A stretch of 64,000 nucleotides of DNA from Sphaerulina vaccinii (taxonomy: Eukaryota; Ascomycota; Dothideomycetes; Mycosphaerellales; Mycosphaerellaceae), in assembly GCA_022570795.1 (NCBI GenBank), contig JAKUDP010000001.1, positions 1,240,001-1,304,000 of the forward strand, given 5' to 3'. The notes under the pieces were generated by a model, which saw nothing but the letters and a program-made list of their open reading frames with translations, made no database searches and was not told the origin of the DNA. Made by a program: the position numbers and the translations under genes. Below are positions 1-10,647 of this stretch, piece after piece. How positions within the stretch are numbered: position 1 is the first letter of the stretch; every line of letters starts with the position of its first letter.

Positions 1-789
1 CCTGAGCCGTCGAGGTAATGGAGTTCAAAGCGAACACCGCTCTCTCGACTGCTGCGCCTGGAGAGAGTATGCTGCCATTGATCATAGGGTTATTGTGACT
101 TTCGATACATTGCTCTTCACATCCTCGAGGATGTCTGTGCAAGTCCATCTTCGACCCGGCTAGAAACACATCGAGCATCGTGTCTGTAGCTATGTCTTTT
201 GGACACGGTATCGTAGCATTGCCACTCTTCTGAATTTCTGCCCAACTGTGGCATTGTGAACAGATGTGTAGTACCAGCAGATACAGAGGAGGAAATCAGA
301 GATAGCACTGAGGCTGGGAAGGGTACCTTTCTCTGATCCAGCATTATTTTCTCATACTGCGCGGCCTCTCCTCTCAGCGGCATAGTCTGCGCTATTGATA
401 GCGGAGATATTGTAGTAATGAGATCGTCTTCTACTCAAGCAGATCTTTGCTGTCGCTAGTCTGTCGTGCCTTTCGATAGCTCAGTGGGCAGGTTGAAATG
501 CGGAGATGAACTGGAATTTCGATAAAGCTCTGCAATTTCCCTCGCTAACTGTCACATTTTTAGCAGACATGTGGTGTGATTAGCTTCGAGGCCACGAAAC
601 GGAGAAGGATCTGGAAAGTAGGAATGCAAGAGACGGAAATTCGTGCAGCTGAGGACAGGCCTATGCAGGTCTCATTCATTGCACATAGCATAACTATGTA
701 GCTTTGGCGTACCACACTTCAGTAAGAGGATGGAGTCAACACAGTGTTTGTTGTCTGCCTTGACTAGGATATCCTTCAAAGCACATCCA
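1..789. other. No gene recognised
   Basis: I see no convincing coding region here. The only open frame of note (minus, 117-383) has no recognisable domain, and composition is ordinary. The stretch probably holds the 3' flank of the gene at 790-1230 and the flank of a gene to the left of the window. Confidence 0.5.
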
Positions 790-1230
790 TTACTCGCTTG
801 TACGCACAGCTTCCTTCTTCTCGTCCTTCTTCCCGGCTCCCTTCTTCTTGTTCTTCTTTCCGGCTCCCTTGCTGGGAAGAGCGAGTCCCTCTGCGGCCTC
901 GGTCTTCGGGTCCTTCCTCATGTTCTCGGCGTTCTTGTTCTGCTCGGAGAGAGTGGCGCTATTGCTCTGGTTAGCATTAAATATTGCGGCGGTTGTAGCA
1001 AGGTAGACATACTGCTCAATTCCTCCAGCCATTCCTGCGTCTGCGAACATGTTGTGGATCCTCCGCAGGATAGACGGGAACGGGACATTCTCCTTGGTAG
1101 TGGCTGCTGCTTTGGCCTCTGCATTGATCTTGGCTTGGTCTTGCTTGGAAGTGGTGACCACAGTCTGAAGAGTCGACGGCTTGCCTTTATCGCCGGCGGC
1201 CGCCCTGGTGTTGGTGGTTGGGTGGATCAT
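790..1230 (-). CDS. Hypothetical small basic protein (146 aa)
   Basis: I do not recognise this family. Single exon of 146 codons. The ATG at 1228-1230 is chosen because the protein-like part of a longer open frame (to 1539) begins there, and the upstream part reads like untranslated sequence. Residues 1-48 are Thr/Ala/Lys-rich. Residues about 50-85 form a more hydrophobic, probably helical stretch (FPSILRRIHNMFADAG...). The last ~25 residues are strongly basic (GKKNKKKGAGKKDEKK), which suggests nucleic-acid binding or nucleolar targeting; that is inference only. No signal peptide or membrane segment is seen. The opposite strand is also open (730-1242), but that frame is Leu/Gly-rich shadow sequence. 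Confidence 0.55.
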   Translation of the reverse strand: MIHPTTNTRAAAGDKGKPSTLQTVVTTSKQDQAKINAEAKAAATTKENVPFPSILRRIHNMFADAGMAGGIEQYVYLATTAAIFNANQSNSATLSEQNKNAENMRKDPKTEAAEGLALPSKGAGKKNKKKGAGKKDEKKEAVRTSE

Positions 1231-1589
1231 GGTGACTTGTGATGGTGCGAAGTTGTTGTTGGAAGTTGCGAAGAGAAGTGTCGACGTTGATGTTCGAGTG
1301 TACAAGTTGTTGGCGTTTCGCGAAGGAGGGAACTTGCTAATACATGGCCGTTGTCGGGTATATGAGCGGGTTGTGTGCAGTGAAGTGGAGTCGACAGGGT
1401 CCTCGTTCACCAAGCTTGCTGGCTGAAGTGAAGCTACTGCCTCTTCCAAGCTACAGCTGCTTGCATATAACCACGCCATCCCTTCGACTTGCGTACAGCA
1501 GAGATAGGTCGCATGAAGTCTCCGTACCATCTCTGTCATTCCAGCTGCCTACTATACCACCCAAAGTCGGGGCAGCGTAGTATTAGAAG

Positions 1590-1815
1590 ATCCCGGCGAG
1601 ATCAGAGAAGACTCTCCTATGCTACCTTATCTCTGCTGCTGGATCCGCATACCAGGGTAGCGAGAGCTGCAGCAGTGTCGTTACAGGGACGTACGGTATA
1701 ATCAGAGAAGGATACATATCCCGCCTTATCTCTGCAGTTGGTCCTATCGACCAAGACATAGAGGACTGCAGTGTTATACTCACAGAACTTTCTGCCCTAT
1801 CAGAGAGGAGTCCTA
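1590..1815. repeat. Degenerate ~100-bp tandem repeat
   Basis: Two diverged units start near 1601 and 1702 with a partial third near 1799. Each opens with ATCAGAGA(A/G)G. The first two also carry a CCTTATCTCTGC block followed about 50 bp later by CTGCAG(C/T)AGTG-like sequence, so each unit can fold into an imperfect hairpin (CTGCTG against CAGCAG). Period is about 100 bp. No coding potential is evident. It lies just beyond the 3' end of the damaged regulator at 1860-3505. Confidence 0.45.
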
Positions 1816-1859
1816 GAATCTTGGAAGGATGGCGCGGTGATATGCATGCCGCTGTATAT

Positions 1860-3505
1860 TCAGGGCACATGGATCTCACTTGTCGCAGCAACTGGCATCG
1901 TGCGGTAGCGGCAAGGCTTCGTGAAAGCGCCATGGAGATCACCAACACGACACAGTGTATCATGTCGTGCGGGTCGCACCCGTTCCATCCGGAGCTTGGT
2001 GGCGATCAAACATGCTTGACACCATCCGGCTTCCTTCACGGACCCATGCTCTTCGAAGAAGGGCTGGGCAAGGTCGAAGAAGACGAGAAGCACGTGTGCA
2101 TAGGCCAGCGAGTTGAGCATACTGTAGTAGTATACACTGCGACAAATCCCAATGGCAGAGTCGAAAGCCTTCTGCTTCACTTCTTCGCTCGTTCGCCCAA
2201 TATGCTGTGAAGCGGCCGGATACGCTGCTAGCAATCTAAGCAGAGTGCAGTCAGACACCAGCGACGTGAACCAGGGCACCATACATCGCATCGCATGAGC
2301 TGTATCGTGGTAGGCATAGAAAGAGGTCACAGTACTGCTCGTCATCATGAACAAATGCTCCTCAACTTCTATGTCGAAGGAATCTCCATCCGTCACGTAT
2401 ATCGTGCCCGGCTTGCCAGCAAAGTCGATCTTGAACCATTCATGGTGCTTCTCCCTGAACGTATCAAGATCCATGCAAACGTCCCAGTGCGGTACGAACA
2501 TGGGCAACGGAGCGGCTAGGTTTTCGAAGACATCGATCAGCCTTTTCAAGCAGGCCGGGTAACGGAACGAGCAGAGGGTACCATGATCGTGAGCCTCCAG
2601 GGTCAAAACGACTCTCCATAGCCCGCCATTCGTGAGAGCTCCAGAAAAAAGTCTTTCTTCGACCCAAGCACACAAAGAACGTCTGAAATCTCAGCCACAT
2701 CAAAAGCTTCTGATCACATGGCTCAGCAGCATTCAGGCAGGTTGGACCACAAGCTTGAGCGTATTGTGCTGCCCCGAACAGATGCGTGGCATAGTTGTTC
2801 CAGCTGGAGACGCCAGGCATGCTGTCGTTGTATACGCTCATGAGCAAGCAGCTCGCAATGACATCCCGCGAGACGGCCCTTGAAGCTGGCTTGCCACTGA
2901 CCGCTTTCATGATTGAATGCAAGACGCGTCCGTACGCATCTTGCGAAGCGTATACCAGTTGTTGATCCTCGCGGTGTTTGCCCAAGTGTGCAAGACACAG
3001 TGTGTCAACTGCACTACTCATCATAGGCGAGGATAGATCCAGCTCCGGAAGAACTAGCAGTGGACTCATATGTCGTGCCAACCAAACTTCGGGTGCGGCA
3101 TCGGACGGGAAGTAGGACTGGAGGAAGGTGTAAAGGAGCTGATGTCTTTCCACATGACGCTGATCGATGGTGTATAGTGTGGTTTCATCAGAGTCTCCGC
3201 TCGAAGTCGAGGAACTGCCTTCTCTGCGGGCTCTCTTCAGCGCCACGCACTGTAGACATTCCGCAGAGATAGGGTCGATCTGCGGATGTCAGTAAGTTTG
3301 AGGTTACTGGTGTTGAATTACATGCCCTTCTTCTCATACAACATTGTTTACACCATGCAACAACAGGTGAGACTTCCTTGATACGTCTTGTCAAGGCCAC
3401 AGACTGCTTTGACGGTTCCATGGAGCTCATGCTATCGGATTGACTCCCGAGGTCGCTAATCGTAGTCAAGCTTAGGTCAATGGCATTGATGCACCATGTC
3501 CTCAT
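1860..3505 (-). pseudogene. Zn2Cys6 transcription regulator, apparently frameshifted
   Basis: Looks like a fungal zinc-cluster regulator with a 'fungal-specific TF' (DUF3468-like) region. N-terminal frame 3188-3505 carries C-x2-C-x6-C (CKQCCMRRRAC). The second half (AECLQC) is in another frame, joined either by a 28-nt GT..AG gap (too short for a normal intron) or by an indel. The sixth Cys is missing: Arg stands where C is expected after VALKRA. The middle part (2464-3246) runs to PLPGLLEKADRCLRK, then the family-like sequence resumes in a different frame (PHWDVCMDLDTFREKHHEW, ending at 1860) with no GT..AG to bridge it near 2480-2560. Start could be 3505 or the internal Met at 3430. Two or three lesions suggest a pseudogene; assembly error is the alternative. 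Confidence 0.6.
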
Positions 3506-4919
3506 TGGCCATGCTGAAGCATATTACTCCTTTGAGTTGAAGGTAGCTGCAGGGCCGCAGGATCAGGCGTCCTGTCCACGTGGAGTGCCGCCTTCGACGG
3601 AAGTAGCCTAACGACAATGTCTGCGTAGTATGAAGGGAAAAGATCTCGACGTGGAGACTAGACTAAGCGATTTAATGGTTCGAGATATGAGGTGTGTTGT
3701 TCAGCAGCTTCAGCTCTCGGCGGTATTGCCTCGATAACGTGATTATATAAGAACAAGGTTGAGATCCTTCAGCTTGTTCATCACTTTGGGTACAGCGGCC
3801 AAGGGCTACTCGAAATGATCGTTGCCAGCTTCTCCATCGGACTGCATCTACTACGCAGCTCGAAGCAGGCCTGAGCTGCTAAGAAGACAGCAGCCCAAGA
3901 CAGAGAGGCTCGTGTCTTGAGACAGAAACCAAGTCCGATGTCTCTCACGCAGTTGTTGTCGCCTGTGCGATCGAGAGCAAAGACGGCGTGTAGCGGCAGT
4001 GATCAATTTCTCTGAGCCTTGGGCATTCTAATGGTAGTTCGCAGTCATACGAAACTCCAGCAGCGGCGCATGTGAGAGCTACTGTCCCCGAGTAGGCGGT
4101 GTTCCTCCTCCGTGATACAATGCTTGTGAGCACGTAGCAACCGCATCTGTGAACGACCATGGAGCAGGAGACGGCTGAGTGATGATCGGAATATGTTCGT
4201 AGCTCAGCTGTGCTGCATGCCATAGCTACCACAGCCCTGGCGAATCGAACAGCCTGTGAACTCGCATGTAAAGCTTCCCGCGATAGTGCAGTTTCGATCT
4301 GTATGGTATCGAATTTCTCCTCGAATCTTCAGACTCCCACGACCGCAATCTTTGACAAGGCCTCTTGCTCGTCTGCAATGCGCAAGCCTGAGCATCGTGA
4401 CATCTTCTCCATAATTTCCAAGAAAGACACGTCTGCGATCCATCTAAGACAAGAAATATGGCTATGTCGGCAATAGATCGTCTCGTCTCGTCTCGTCTCC
4501 TTTCGGTGGACGTTGGTGCGTTTCAGCCCGCTATATGGCGCCGTTTCTGAGTCGATCACTGTATGTGAGATCATTGCGCGGTGGCCTCTGTTCCTGTTCT
4601 CGAACCGCACAGTGAGTCTGCCATTCGCCTCTTCATTGAAGCTATCACTCCACTGTCTCATTGCTCGAGCAACAGATACACCTCAATTTCACTGGGACTG
4701 ACAGCGGATCTGATGCTCGAATAGCTGGACAGAGTGTCGGCGCATCTTCCTATGGCCAGCTCCAGGAATACGGCGTGAGCGTACCCAATAGCACACAGGC
4801 TTTTCTCGTATGGCACTCTCACATTTGCGCCTCAAATTGTGCCGTTCCGAGGGGCAATCATGCGCAGTCATGACATCTCGTCTCATCTTGTATACTCCCG
4901 CGGTCTCTTGCGATTTCTT
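3506..4919. other. Intergenic, no gene recognised
   Basis: Short open frames on both strands lack domain signatures or splice-compatible extensions. A small TCGTC(TCGTC) direct repeat is present around 4484-4500. Probably holds the promoter of the regulator (left) and the 3' flank of the Sec2-like gene (right). Confidence 0.5.
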
Positions 4920-5752
4920 TCATCGCGCGGATAGCATGGTGCGTACTCTGTCAATCCTCTTCTGCGCAGCTTCTAGCTTTTCTAGCCGTCGCTTGCGGTC
5001 CACGTCGCGCTGCTCTAGCGAGGCGATCTTCTGCTGCAGTCTCTCGTTCTCTTTCCTCAGCATTTCGTCAGCGCCGCCATTCGCCTCCTCGAGAGCCTTA
5101 ATCTTATCCCTGAGCCCAGCGTTTTCTCTGCGCTCAGCGGCTACCATATCGTTCGCTTGCTGAAACAAGCTAGCACTCAGCTCTTCCACTTCCGAGTTGA
5201 CCTCCTTCACTTTCGTCTCTGCTGCTATCCGCGCTGTTTGCTCTTTGATCAAGGTCGCTTCGAGCTCATGATGGCGGCTATCGTGGGATGCGTCACTTGG
5301 TGCGAGAGAAGCGCCAGAAGCCTTGCGCATGAAACTTCCGAACCGTGACAATCCAGGTCGATCAAGTGGTGGCACTGCAGGAGGTGCGCTTTGGGGATGT
5401 TCGTCAGACTTGCTCGAGGATGCGGAGCCTTGACGTTGATGCAATTGGTGCTGTCGCAGTGTTTCTCTCAACACTCGCAGCTCGTTCTCGTAGTCGATGA
5501 ACCTGAGGGCTATGCACACTGTCAGTCCAGTTGCTACAGGAGTGCTGTAGCGAATCTCCTATGCTGGGGATACATACATGCAGCAGTGGCCTTCTGCGCA
5601 AGAAGTCCGTTCTCCTCTTCCAGCTCCGCAATGCGCCTCTGTGCCGCGCCATAGTCCTTGTGTTCCTCGTCGTCCAGTGCAGAATCATGCGCTCCGTGCC
5701 GCCGTGTTACAGCCTGCACGCCATTATTCGGCAAAGCAGCATTGCTTGCCAT
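4920..5752 (-). CDS. Sec2-domain Rab guanine-nucleotide exchange factor-like coiled-coil protein
   Basis: Two exons, about 253 aa: 5574-5752 and 4920-5502, with an intron of about 71 nt (branch-like ACTGAC and acceptor CCCTCAG; the exact donor is one of two overlapping GTATs at 5577/5573, and 5573 keeps frame). The protein is mostly coiled coil. N-terminal helix carries AELEEENGLLAQKATAA, and exon 2 resumes with FIDYENELRVLRETLRQ. A Ser/Pro-rich linker follows, then the Sec2p GEF-type helix (HELEATLIKEQTARIAAE ... ASLFQQANDMVAAERREN) and a final basic coiled coil. The Sec2 family activates Sec4/Rab8 GTPases on secretory vesicles during polarised exocytosis. This product lacks the long C-terminal extension of yeast Sec2. 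Family assignment rests on the EEL-ASLFQQAN-MVA motif, which is typical. Confidence 0.75.
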
Positions 5753-7661
5753 GACCCGCAGAGTTCCAGTTCAATGCCGACATCGAGCGCCAGGGTGCGT
5801 AACGTCTCCACCTGTCCACTCTGACTCCCGCTAACTATATCAGGCGCTTTGCGATGCTGCTGGTATATAGGACAATGCATCAGGTATTGGAGAACTGAAC
5901 TGCTGAGGACTGTGAGCAGTTCGTAAGGGTGAGGGTCTCAGTGCAAGATACGCAACGGCCCGCAGCTCATCAATCCATTCCAGGGACGTTCTCGAAACAG
6001 CCGCCGCACATTTCAACAACGAAAGTCAAATGCCGCATGGCACGTGGTCGTTCAGAGCTTGTTGGCATGTGTCGTGCAGATGCCAGTGTATACATGCAGT
6101 CTATGCCCTCGTTGACTTCATTACACTCCTATTCGGTCTACGATTGCTTACAGAGATCTTGTCCTCCAAATATTCGTGAGCTTTGCAAAAGGAAGAGTCC
6201 ATCCGCTTGCACAACCTGTGGTAATGAACCGCTCGAGCAACCAAGGTGTGGATGCGAGATACGACGTTGCCTCACCTTTTTATCGCATGTGTCGGTTGAT
6301 TGGCGTCGAGTAGTCAGAACACTGTGTCGTTGCTCAGGCTCGATGCCATATCTATGCGAATTGTCCGGAGATGCAATGCTTTGAGTGCTTCGTCTGTTGG
6401 CAGAGATACCGGACGAGATGCAGTGCCAACGGTAGACTTCTCGCCTGGAGGCTGGCCTGTCTTCAACAAATCCGCACCTCGCACGGTGGTGAAAGTAGCT
6501 GTACTTGTAACGATATTCGTTTGTTGATGATCGCAGCTTTCCACTCATCTCTGAAGAGTGACGATCTGTGACCTTGGCATGCAGTTTGATGTCATTGTCA
6601 TGAGAGTGACCAAAACACCGGATCTTGGTGGCACCAAATGAGATCCTGGGACAAGAAAGGCAGTCGTGAAGAGATGGTAAGAAATGTCCCTCTCATCATA
6701 CACACTCACTGCGGGCCACGCACATAATGAGCTAATGTGCGTACGAGGAGCTGTAGCCCTACCAAGCAGGTCGCGACGGCTTGCAACTGCAGCTATGCTA
6801 CTGCTGTACCGTGGTTGGCCATCCGCATATGTGATCGGAGGTCAGCCGGTCTTGATCTTAAACTTTCGACGAAGCTGGGGTCGTGGCGCCTGATCTTTCC
6901 ATTCGCAGGCGAAGTTGGCAGAGGATGTCTGATGCCGTCGAGTCTTGAGAATAATGTGATGAATGTGAAGTTGAAGTCTAGAGCACTGTCAGTCAGTTCC
7001 GAGCAGTCTCCGAATGTTTTTCTTCTATGCATGCTTCGGAGACGTGTCCGCCAGCGCGAATCCCAGAGAGCAAGCCGTGACGACGATGGAAGAAAGCGCG
7101 AAAGTGGATTGTGAAGAGGGGTCGAAAATCGACGATCTGTGGCGTCTCAGTGGCTAGGGAGAAACCTTGCACCTTTCCTTGACGTATCACGGCGGCAGCT
7201 CCGCACAGATCTCACGTGGAGGGTCTTGCGCTGCGTCGCGTAGGTTGGAGAAACTGTTCGCCCTCATCTTTGCTGCATTTCATCAACAAGCAAGGGATTG
7301 TGAAAGTGAGTGTTGTACCCAATTCTTCGGGAGGAAAACGGAAGTAAAGCTGTGCCTACCTTGCAAACCGCCACTCCATACGCCTGCCTTCGGCGTCCTT
7401 CACATTCGCCACACCACAAACACCTTCGCCAAACACTTATACTCGCCAACGAACATCCTCGCCCGGCGCTGCTACAGACTACCAGTCTATGTAACGTCCA
7501 TACACACTGCGGAATACGAAAGGCTCACGCTGCAGTCTCGGCTTTTAGGCCTTCTCTGACGCGGCAACAGCAGTCAAGCCTCTTCGTGAAGACTTCACCA
7601 GCCAGCAGCATCATTATCTGCAAATTCCATCGCGTACTCTTTGACAGCCTGGAATAATCCA
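5753..7661. other. Long upstream region between Sec2-like and bZIP genes
   Basis: About 1.9 kb with no convincing gene; several open frames of 65-150 codons on both strands have no domain features. It probably contains the Sec2-like promoter at the left and a long promoter plus 5' leader of the bZIP gene at the right. A CACGTG core lies near 7213 and a start-stop upstream ORF at 7489. Confidence 0.5.
7489..7494 (+). promoter_or_regulatory. Minimal start-stop upstream ORF (ATGTAA)
   Basis: ATG immediately followed by TAA, 168 nt upstream of the bZIP start codon, in what is probably its 5' leader. Start-stop elements stall ribosomes in other eukaryotes, and bZIP mRNAs are often under uORF control. 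Function here is inference, because the transcription start is not known. Confidence 0.3.
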
Positions 7662-8893
7662 ATGGCAGCAATCGGACAGATGCCCTCGGACCATGCGGCA
7701 CCACCTTACGGAGACCTAGCTTTTGAACCTTCAGAAGAGTTCATGTTCGAGGATGCTGGCAATGACGATTTTCCGGACATGGAGCGCAACATTGCCTCTC
7801 TGAACGCTTATAATGCCAGCCATGGCGGACCGCACGACTTCGACATGCTAAATGGAGACAAGTGAGTGCATACGCGCACTTCTTGACCAAGCCCTTACTG
7901 ACTCTCTGCAGTAATGCAAATCTCCTGCCAAATGCAGAATTTGATGATGCGATCTTCCTAGATCCGATGCTCGGGCAATCATCGACATCCTCAGCATGGC
8001 TAAAAGACCAGCCACATCGAGACTTTCATCTGCAGACTATGCAGGCGGAAATCCTAGCTGGTCGCACTTCCAGTGCATCGTACCAGTACGGCCAGATCAC
8101 ACCGCCCAACGACAACTCGCCCGTAGATTTTGTAGAGTCTTCTGAACAGCGAATTGTTCCAGAGTCGGCCGAGGCACCGCGATTGAGTGCAACATCAGAA
8201 CGTGCTCGCAATGCAGCTAACCAGCGCCATGCCAAAGCCAAGAAGGCGAGGAAGGATAGCGCGCGAAGCCGCAAGTCGGACAGTCCGATTGACGAAGATG
8301 GCGAAGAGGTAGATGGAAAGCGTGAGAAGTATCGCGAGAAGAATCGAGTGGCGGCGTCGAAGTGTCGAGCGAAGAAGAAGACGCATACGGAAAACCTAGA
8401 AGAGTCAGCTCGACAGATTACAGCAACGAACAATAGGCTGAGGGCAGAAGAGCGCGAGCTTCGAGATATCTTCTCGAGCTTGCGCCATATGGCTCTTGCC
8501 CACGACTCTACGCAGGGCTGTAACTGCTCGGCGATACACATGTACAACAACCAGCGGGCGAATGAGGCAGCCAGGACAGCGGCTATGGGTTTGCTCGGCA
8601 TGGGTATGCCCATGCAAAACTTCCCTTCTCCATCGACCGGAAGTGATGTGTCCGCTGTGCATTCCCCCAGGCACGGATCACAGTCAGAGTCCAGAGCGCC
8701 ATCATTCTCCGGACCACGTCAATCTAGTGCTCTATCAATGGCAGGGCAAGTCGGGTTCTTCGCGCCGAGCACAGCTCTTGATACTCGAAAGCGGTCACGG
8801 CTGGTGACGAACATCGAGGCTCCGGCAGCGACCGAGGAGAGCATTATCGATGCAAATATTGAGGTCGACGAGCAGGGTATGGACGTCTGCTGA
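7662..8893 (+). CDS. bZIP transcription factor (CREB/ATF type)
   Basis: Two exons, 7662-7861 and 7912-8893, 393 aa. The 50-nt intron (7862-7911) has GTGAGT, a CTTACTGAC branch and CAG. The start is the ATG at 7662; upstream in the same frame there is only TTG. The acidic N-terminal half resembles an activation region (EPSEEFMFEDAGNDDFPDM). The basic region lies near residue 205 (REKNRVAASKCRAKKK: N-x7-R type) and is followed by a leucine zipper with heptad L-I-L-L-L to about residue 250. A Cys-containing motif, CNCSAIHMYN, follows near residue 270, as in fungal ATF-like proteins. The C-terminal third is Ser/Pro-rich. It should act as a nuclear dimer on CRE/AP-1-like sites; which regulator it corresponds to cannot be said. 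Confidence 0.88.
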
Positions 8894-9157
8894 TGTGGCC
8901 AGTGGTATGAAGTGCTGAAGCACCAGTGAATTAGCGGAACTGCCGTCGAGGATCCAGTCCAAGCAGAATGTGTGGTAGAGGCACGAGGGTGTGGTCCATT
9001 TCATGATTGATGAGAACATGTTTCATGCGGGCAGGCATTGAGTAGAGTCGGTTCATCGCCGGGTGATGACGATCAAAAGATATTGGAGGGCCTGGCAGTG
9101 TCCAGGCGTAGAGAGTATTCTCCTAAGTAATAAGATGAAACCATTCCCAGATGTTGG

Positions 9158-9305
9158 TAACCATGTGCACCCACATTTGCAACCACTTTCGATTTGCAAG
9201 CGCCTCCCTGGATAGGCTCTCTCTCTGAAACACGGTCGATGTCTGTGAGGTGGTGGGGGCCGCTTGCAAAGCCGCAGTGATTGCGAAGGTCCGTGAGAAT
9301 AATTA
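9158..9305 (-). mobile_element. MITE copy A (148 bp, TA-flanked inverted repeats)
   Basis: Inverted relative of the element at 20903-21048. Left terminus TAACCATG..CAC and the following TTTGCAA-CACTTTC-ATTTGCAAGCGCCTCC match the reverse complement of the right part (GGGGGCCGCTTGCAAAGC...AGTGATTGCGAAGGTCCG). The right tip reads GAGAATAATTA, where copy B predicts GAATGGTTA, so two G-to-A changes have damaged it. Terminal repeats of about 50 bp and TA at each end suggest a Tc1/mariner-derived MITE. Confidence 0.7.
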
Positions 9306-10647
9306 GTGGTTCCCAGTCGTCTATGTGAGGAGTGGTCGATAAGTCTTGCAGTACAAGAGTCTTGTATCGTCGTCATGGTGACAGGAGCTCAAAAGCAACA
9401 CTGGGGGACAAGTGCCAGTGCAATCTGAGATCAGCCACCAAGGATCTAAGAAGTGCTTATACAGAGCCTTCGGCGTCGGGCAGGCCAGCGAGGGTCGATT
9501 GGGCACACAATGCTGCCTATTGCCCGAAGCACTAATCGACTGTTCGGTTCGTCATCGCTTGTGGTCTTCTTGTGATGCCATTTGGTGACTGGTGGCTGAC
9601 TTTCGATCGTCGATGCTCAGCTTGAGGTACTGGATTTTGGTTTCCTGCTCCGGAACTGCAGCTGCCAGACTGTGTGAAAGCATAGTGCATATTCCGTGGC
9701 CGACGCTGCGTTCGTTGTGATGAACAGATTGTCAAGGTCCATTCTGTATCAAAAGTCATAGGCTTGCTTCGATGCGGCTCTATGCTAGTCAAACCGAAGC
9801 CATGGTCGACTTTGGATCTAGTGCTGCCTCCCGCTGCAAGCGCACATAGTCACAAAAGAGGCAAATGCTGAGGACTCTGGACATGGGTAATGTTGTTGTA
9901 GCAGAGGAGAGTCCTTGTGCAATCCTGGTGTGATGTTGGTCGTCCTGGTGGGCCTAATCTTCCACTCGTCCGAAGGTTGGGATACAGAGTTTTGCGACCG
10001 ACGACGACGCACTCGCAGCAGGTCGCTGCGGTATGGCGCCGCGTGAGGCTAAACTCTCATTGTAGATGTAGTGGAGGGTCGATATAGTGATCGATCAATT
10101 CGAGTCGAAAGAGTGTCACGAGAAGAGCTGGCGGTGCTGTCGTGCTGGTGGTGTGATGTCGATGTCGAGGAGAAGAAGACGCAAGGAAGAGAGGCACCAG
10201 AAAGTGGCGGGAAGACGAGCTTGCGGGATTGAGGCGAAACGGACCAGATCAAGCTTCGGAGGGATGTCCACCCTCCGTTGGTCCTTAGCTTGGCGTTGAG
10301 GCATCACCATCACTATGCAGTAATATCCTAATTACTTCTTCCATCCGTACAACGTACATTATTATAGTAGTCATGAAGCGGTCATACCCTCGTCAGGATC
10401 AGTATACTGGTCATCACACCTTCAAGTGAAACATCCTCTCATGATGGTAGCTGCACGATGCACGAGTCAAGAGTGGCATTCCAAGATCTATCATCACACT
10501 TGGCTATGCCATCGTAGTCAGCATGGAGGTAATGCCAATTTCGGACCATATCGTCTCGGCGGCCTGCATGGCTTTTCCCCGTCCATAGCTTCGCATACCG
10601 CACGAATTCCCATCTCAGTAGCTCGATGCTCGCCAATTCGGGAACGC
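9306..10647. other. Intergenic, no gene recognised
   Basis: The region between the bZIP stop and this gap (8894-9157) also lacks a gene. I see no coding region with domain features in 9306-10647; short antisense frames are low-complexity. Probably 3' flanks of the convergent bZIP gene and the gene at 10648. Confidence 0.45.

Noticed and set aside
730..1242. Plus-strand 170-codon frame opposite the small basic protein
   Set aside because: Leu/Gly/Val-rich shadow; the minus strand gives the more protein-like, Lys-rich product.
9053..9376. Minus-strand frame sharing a peptide (LQ/SLRLCKRPPPPHR-like) with a frame at 20796-20978
   Set aside because: The shared peptide comes from the MITE copies at 9158-9305 and 20903-21048, not from a gene family.
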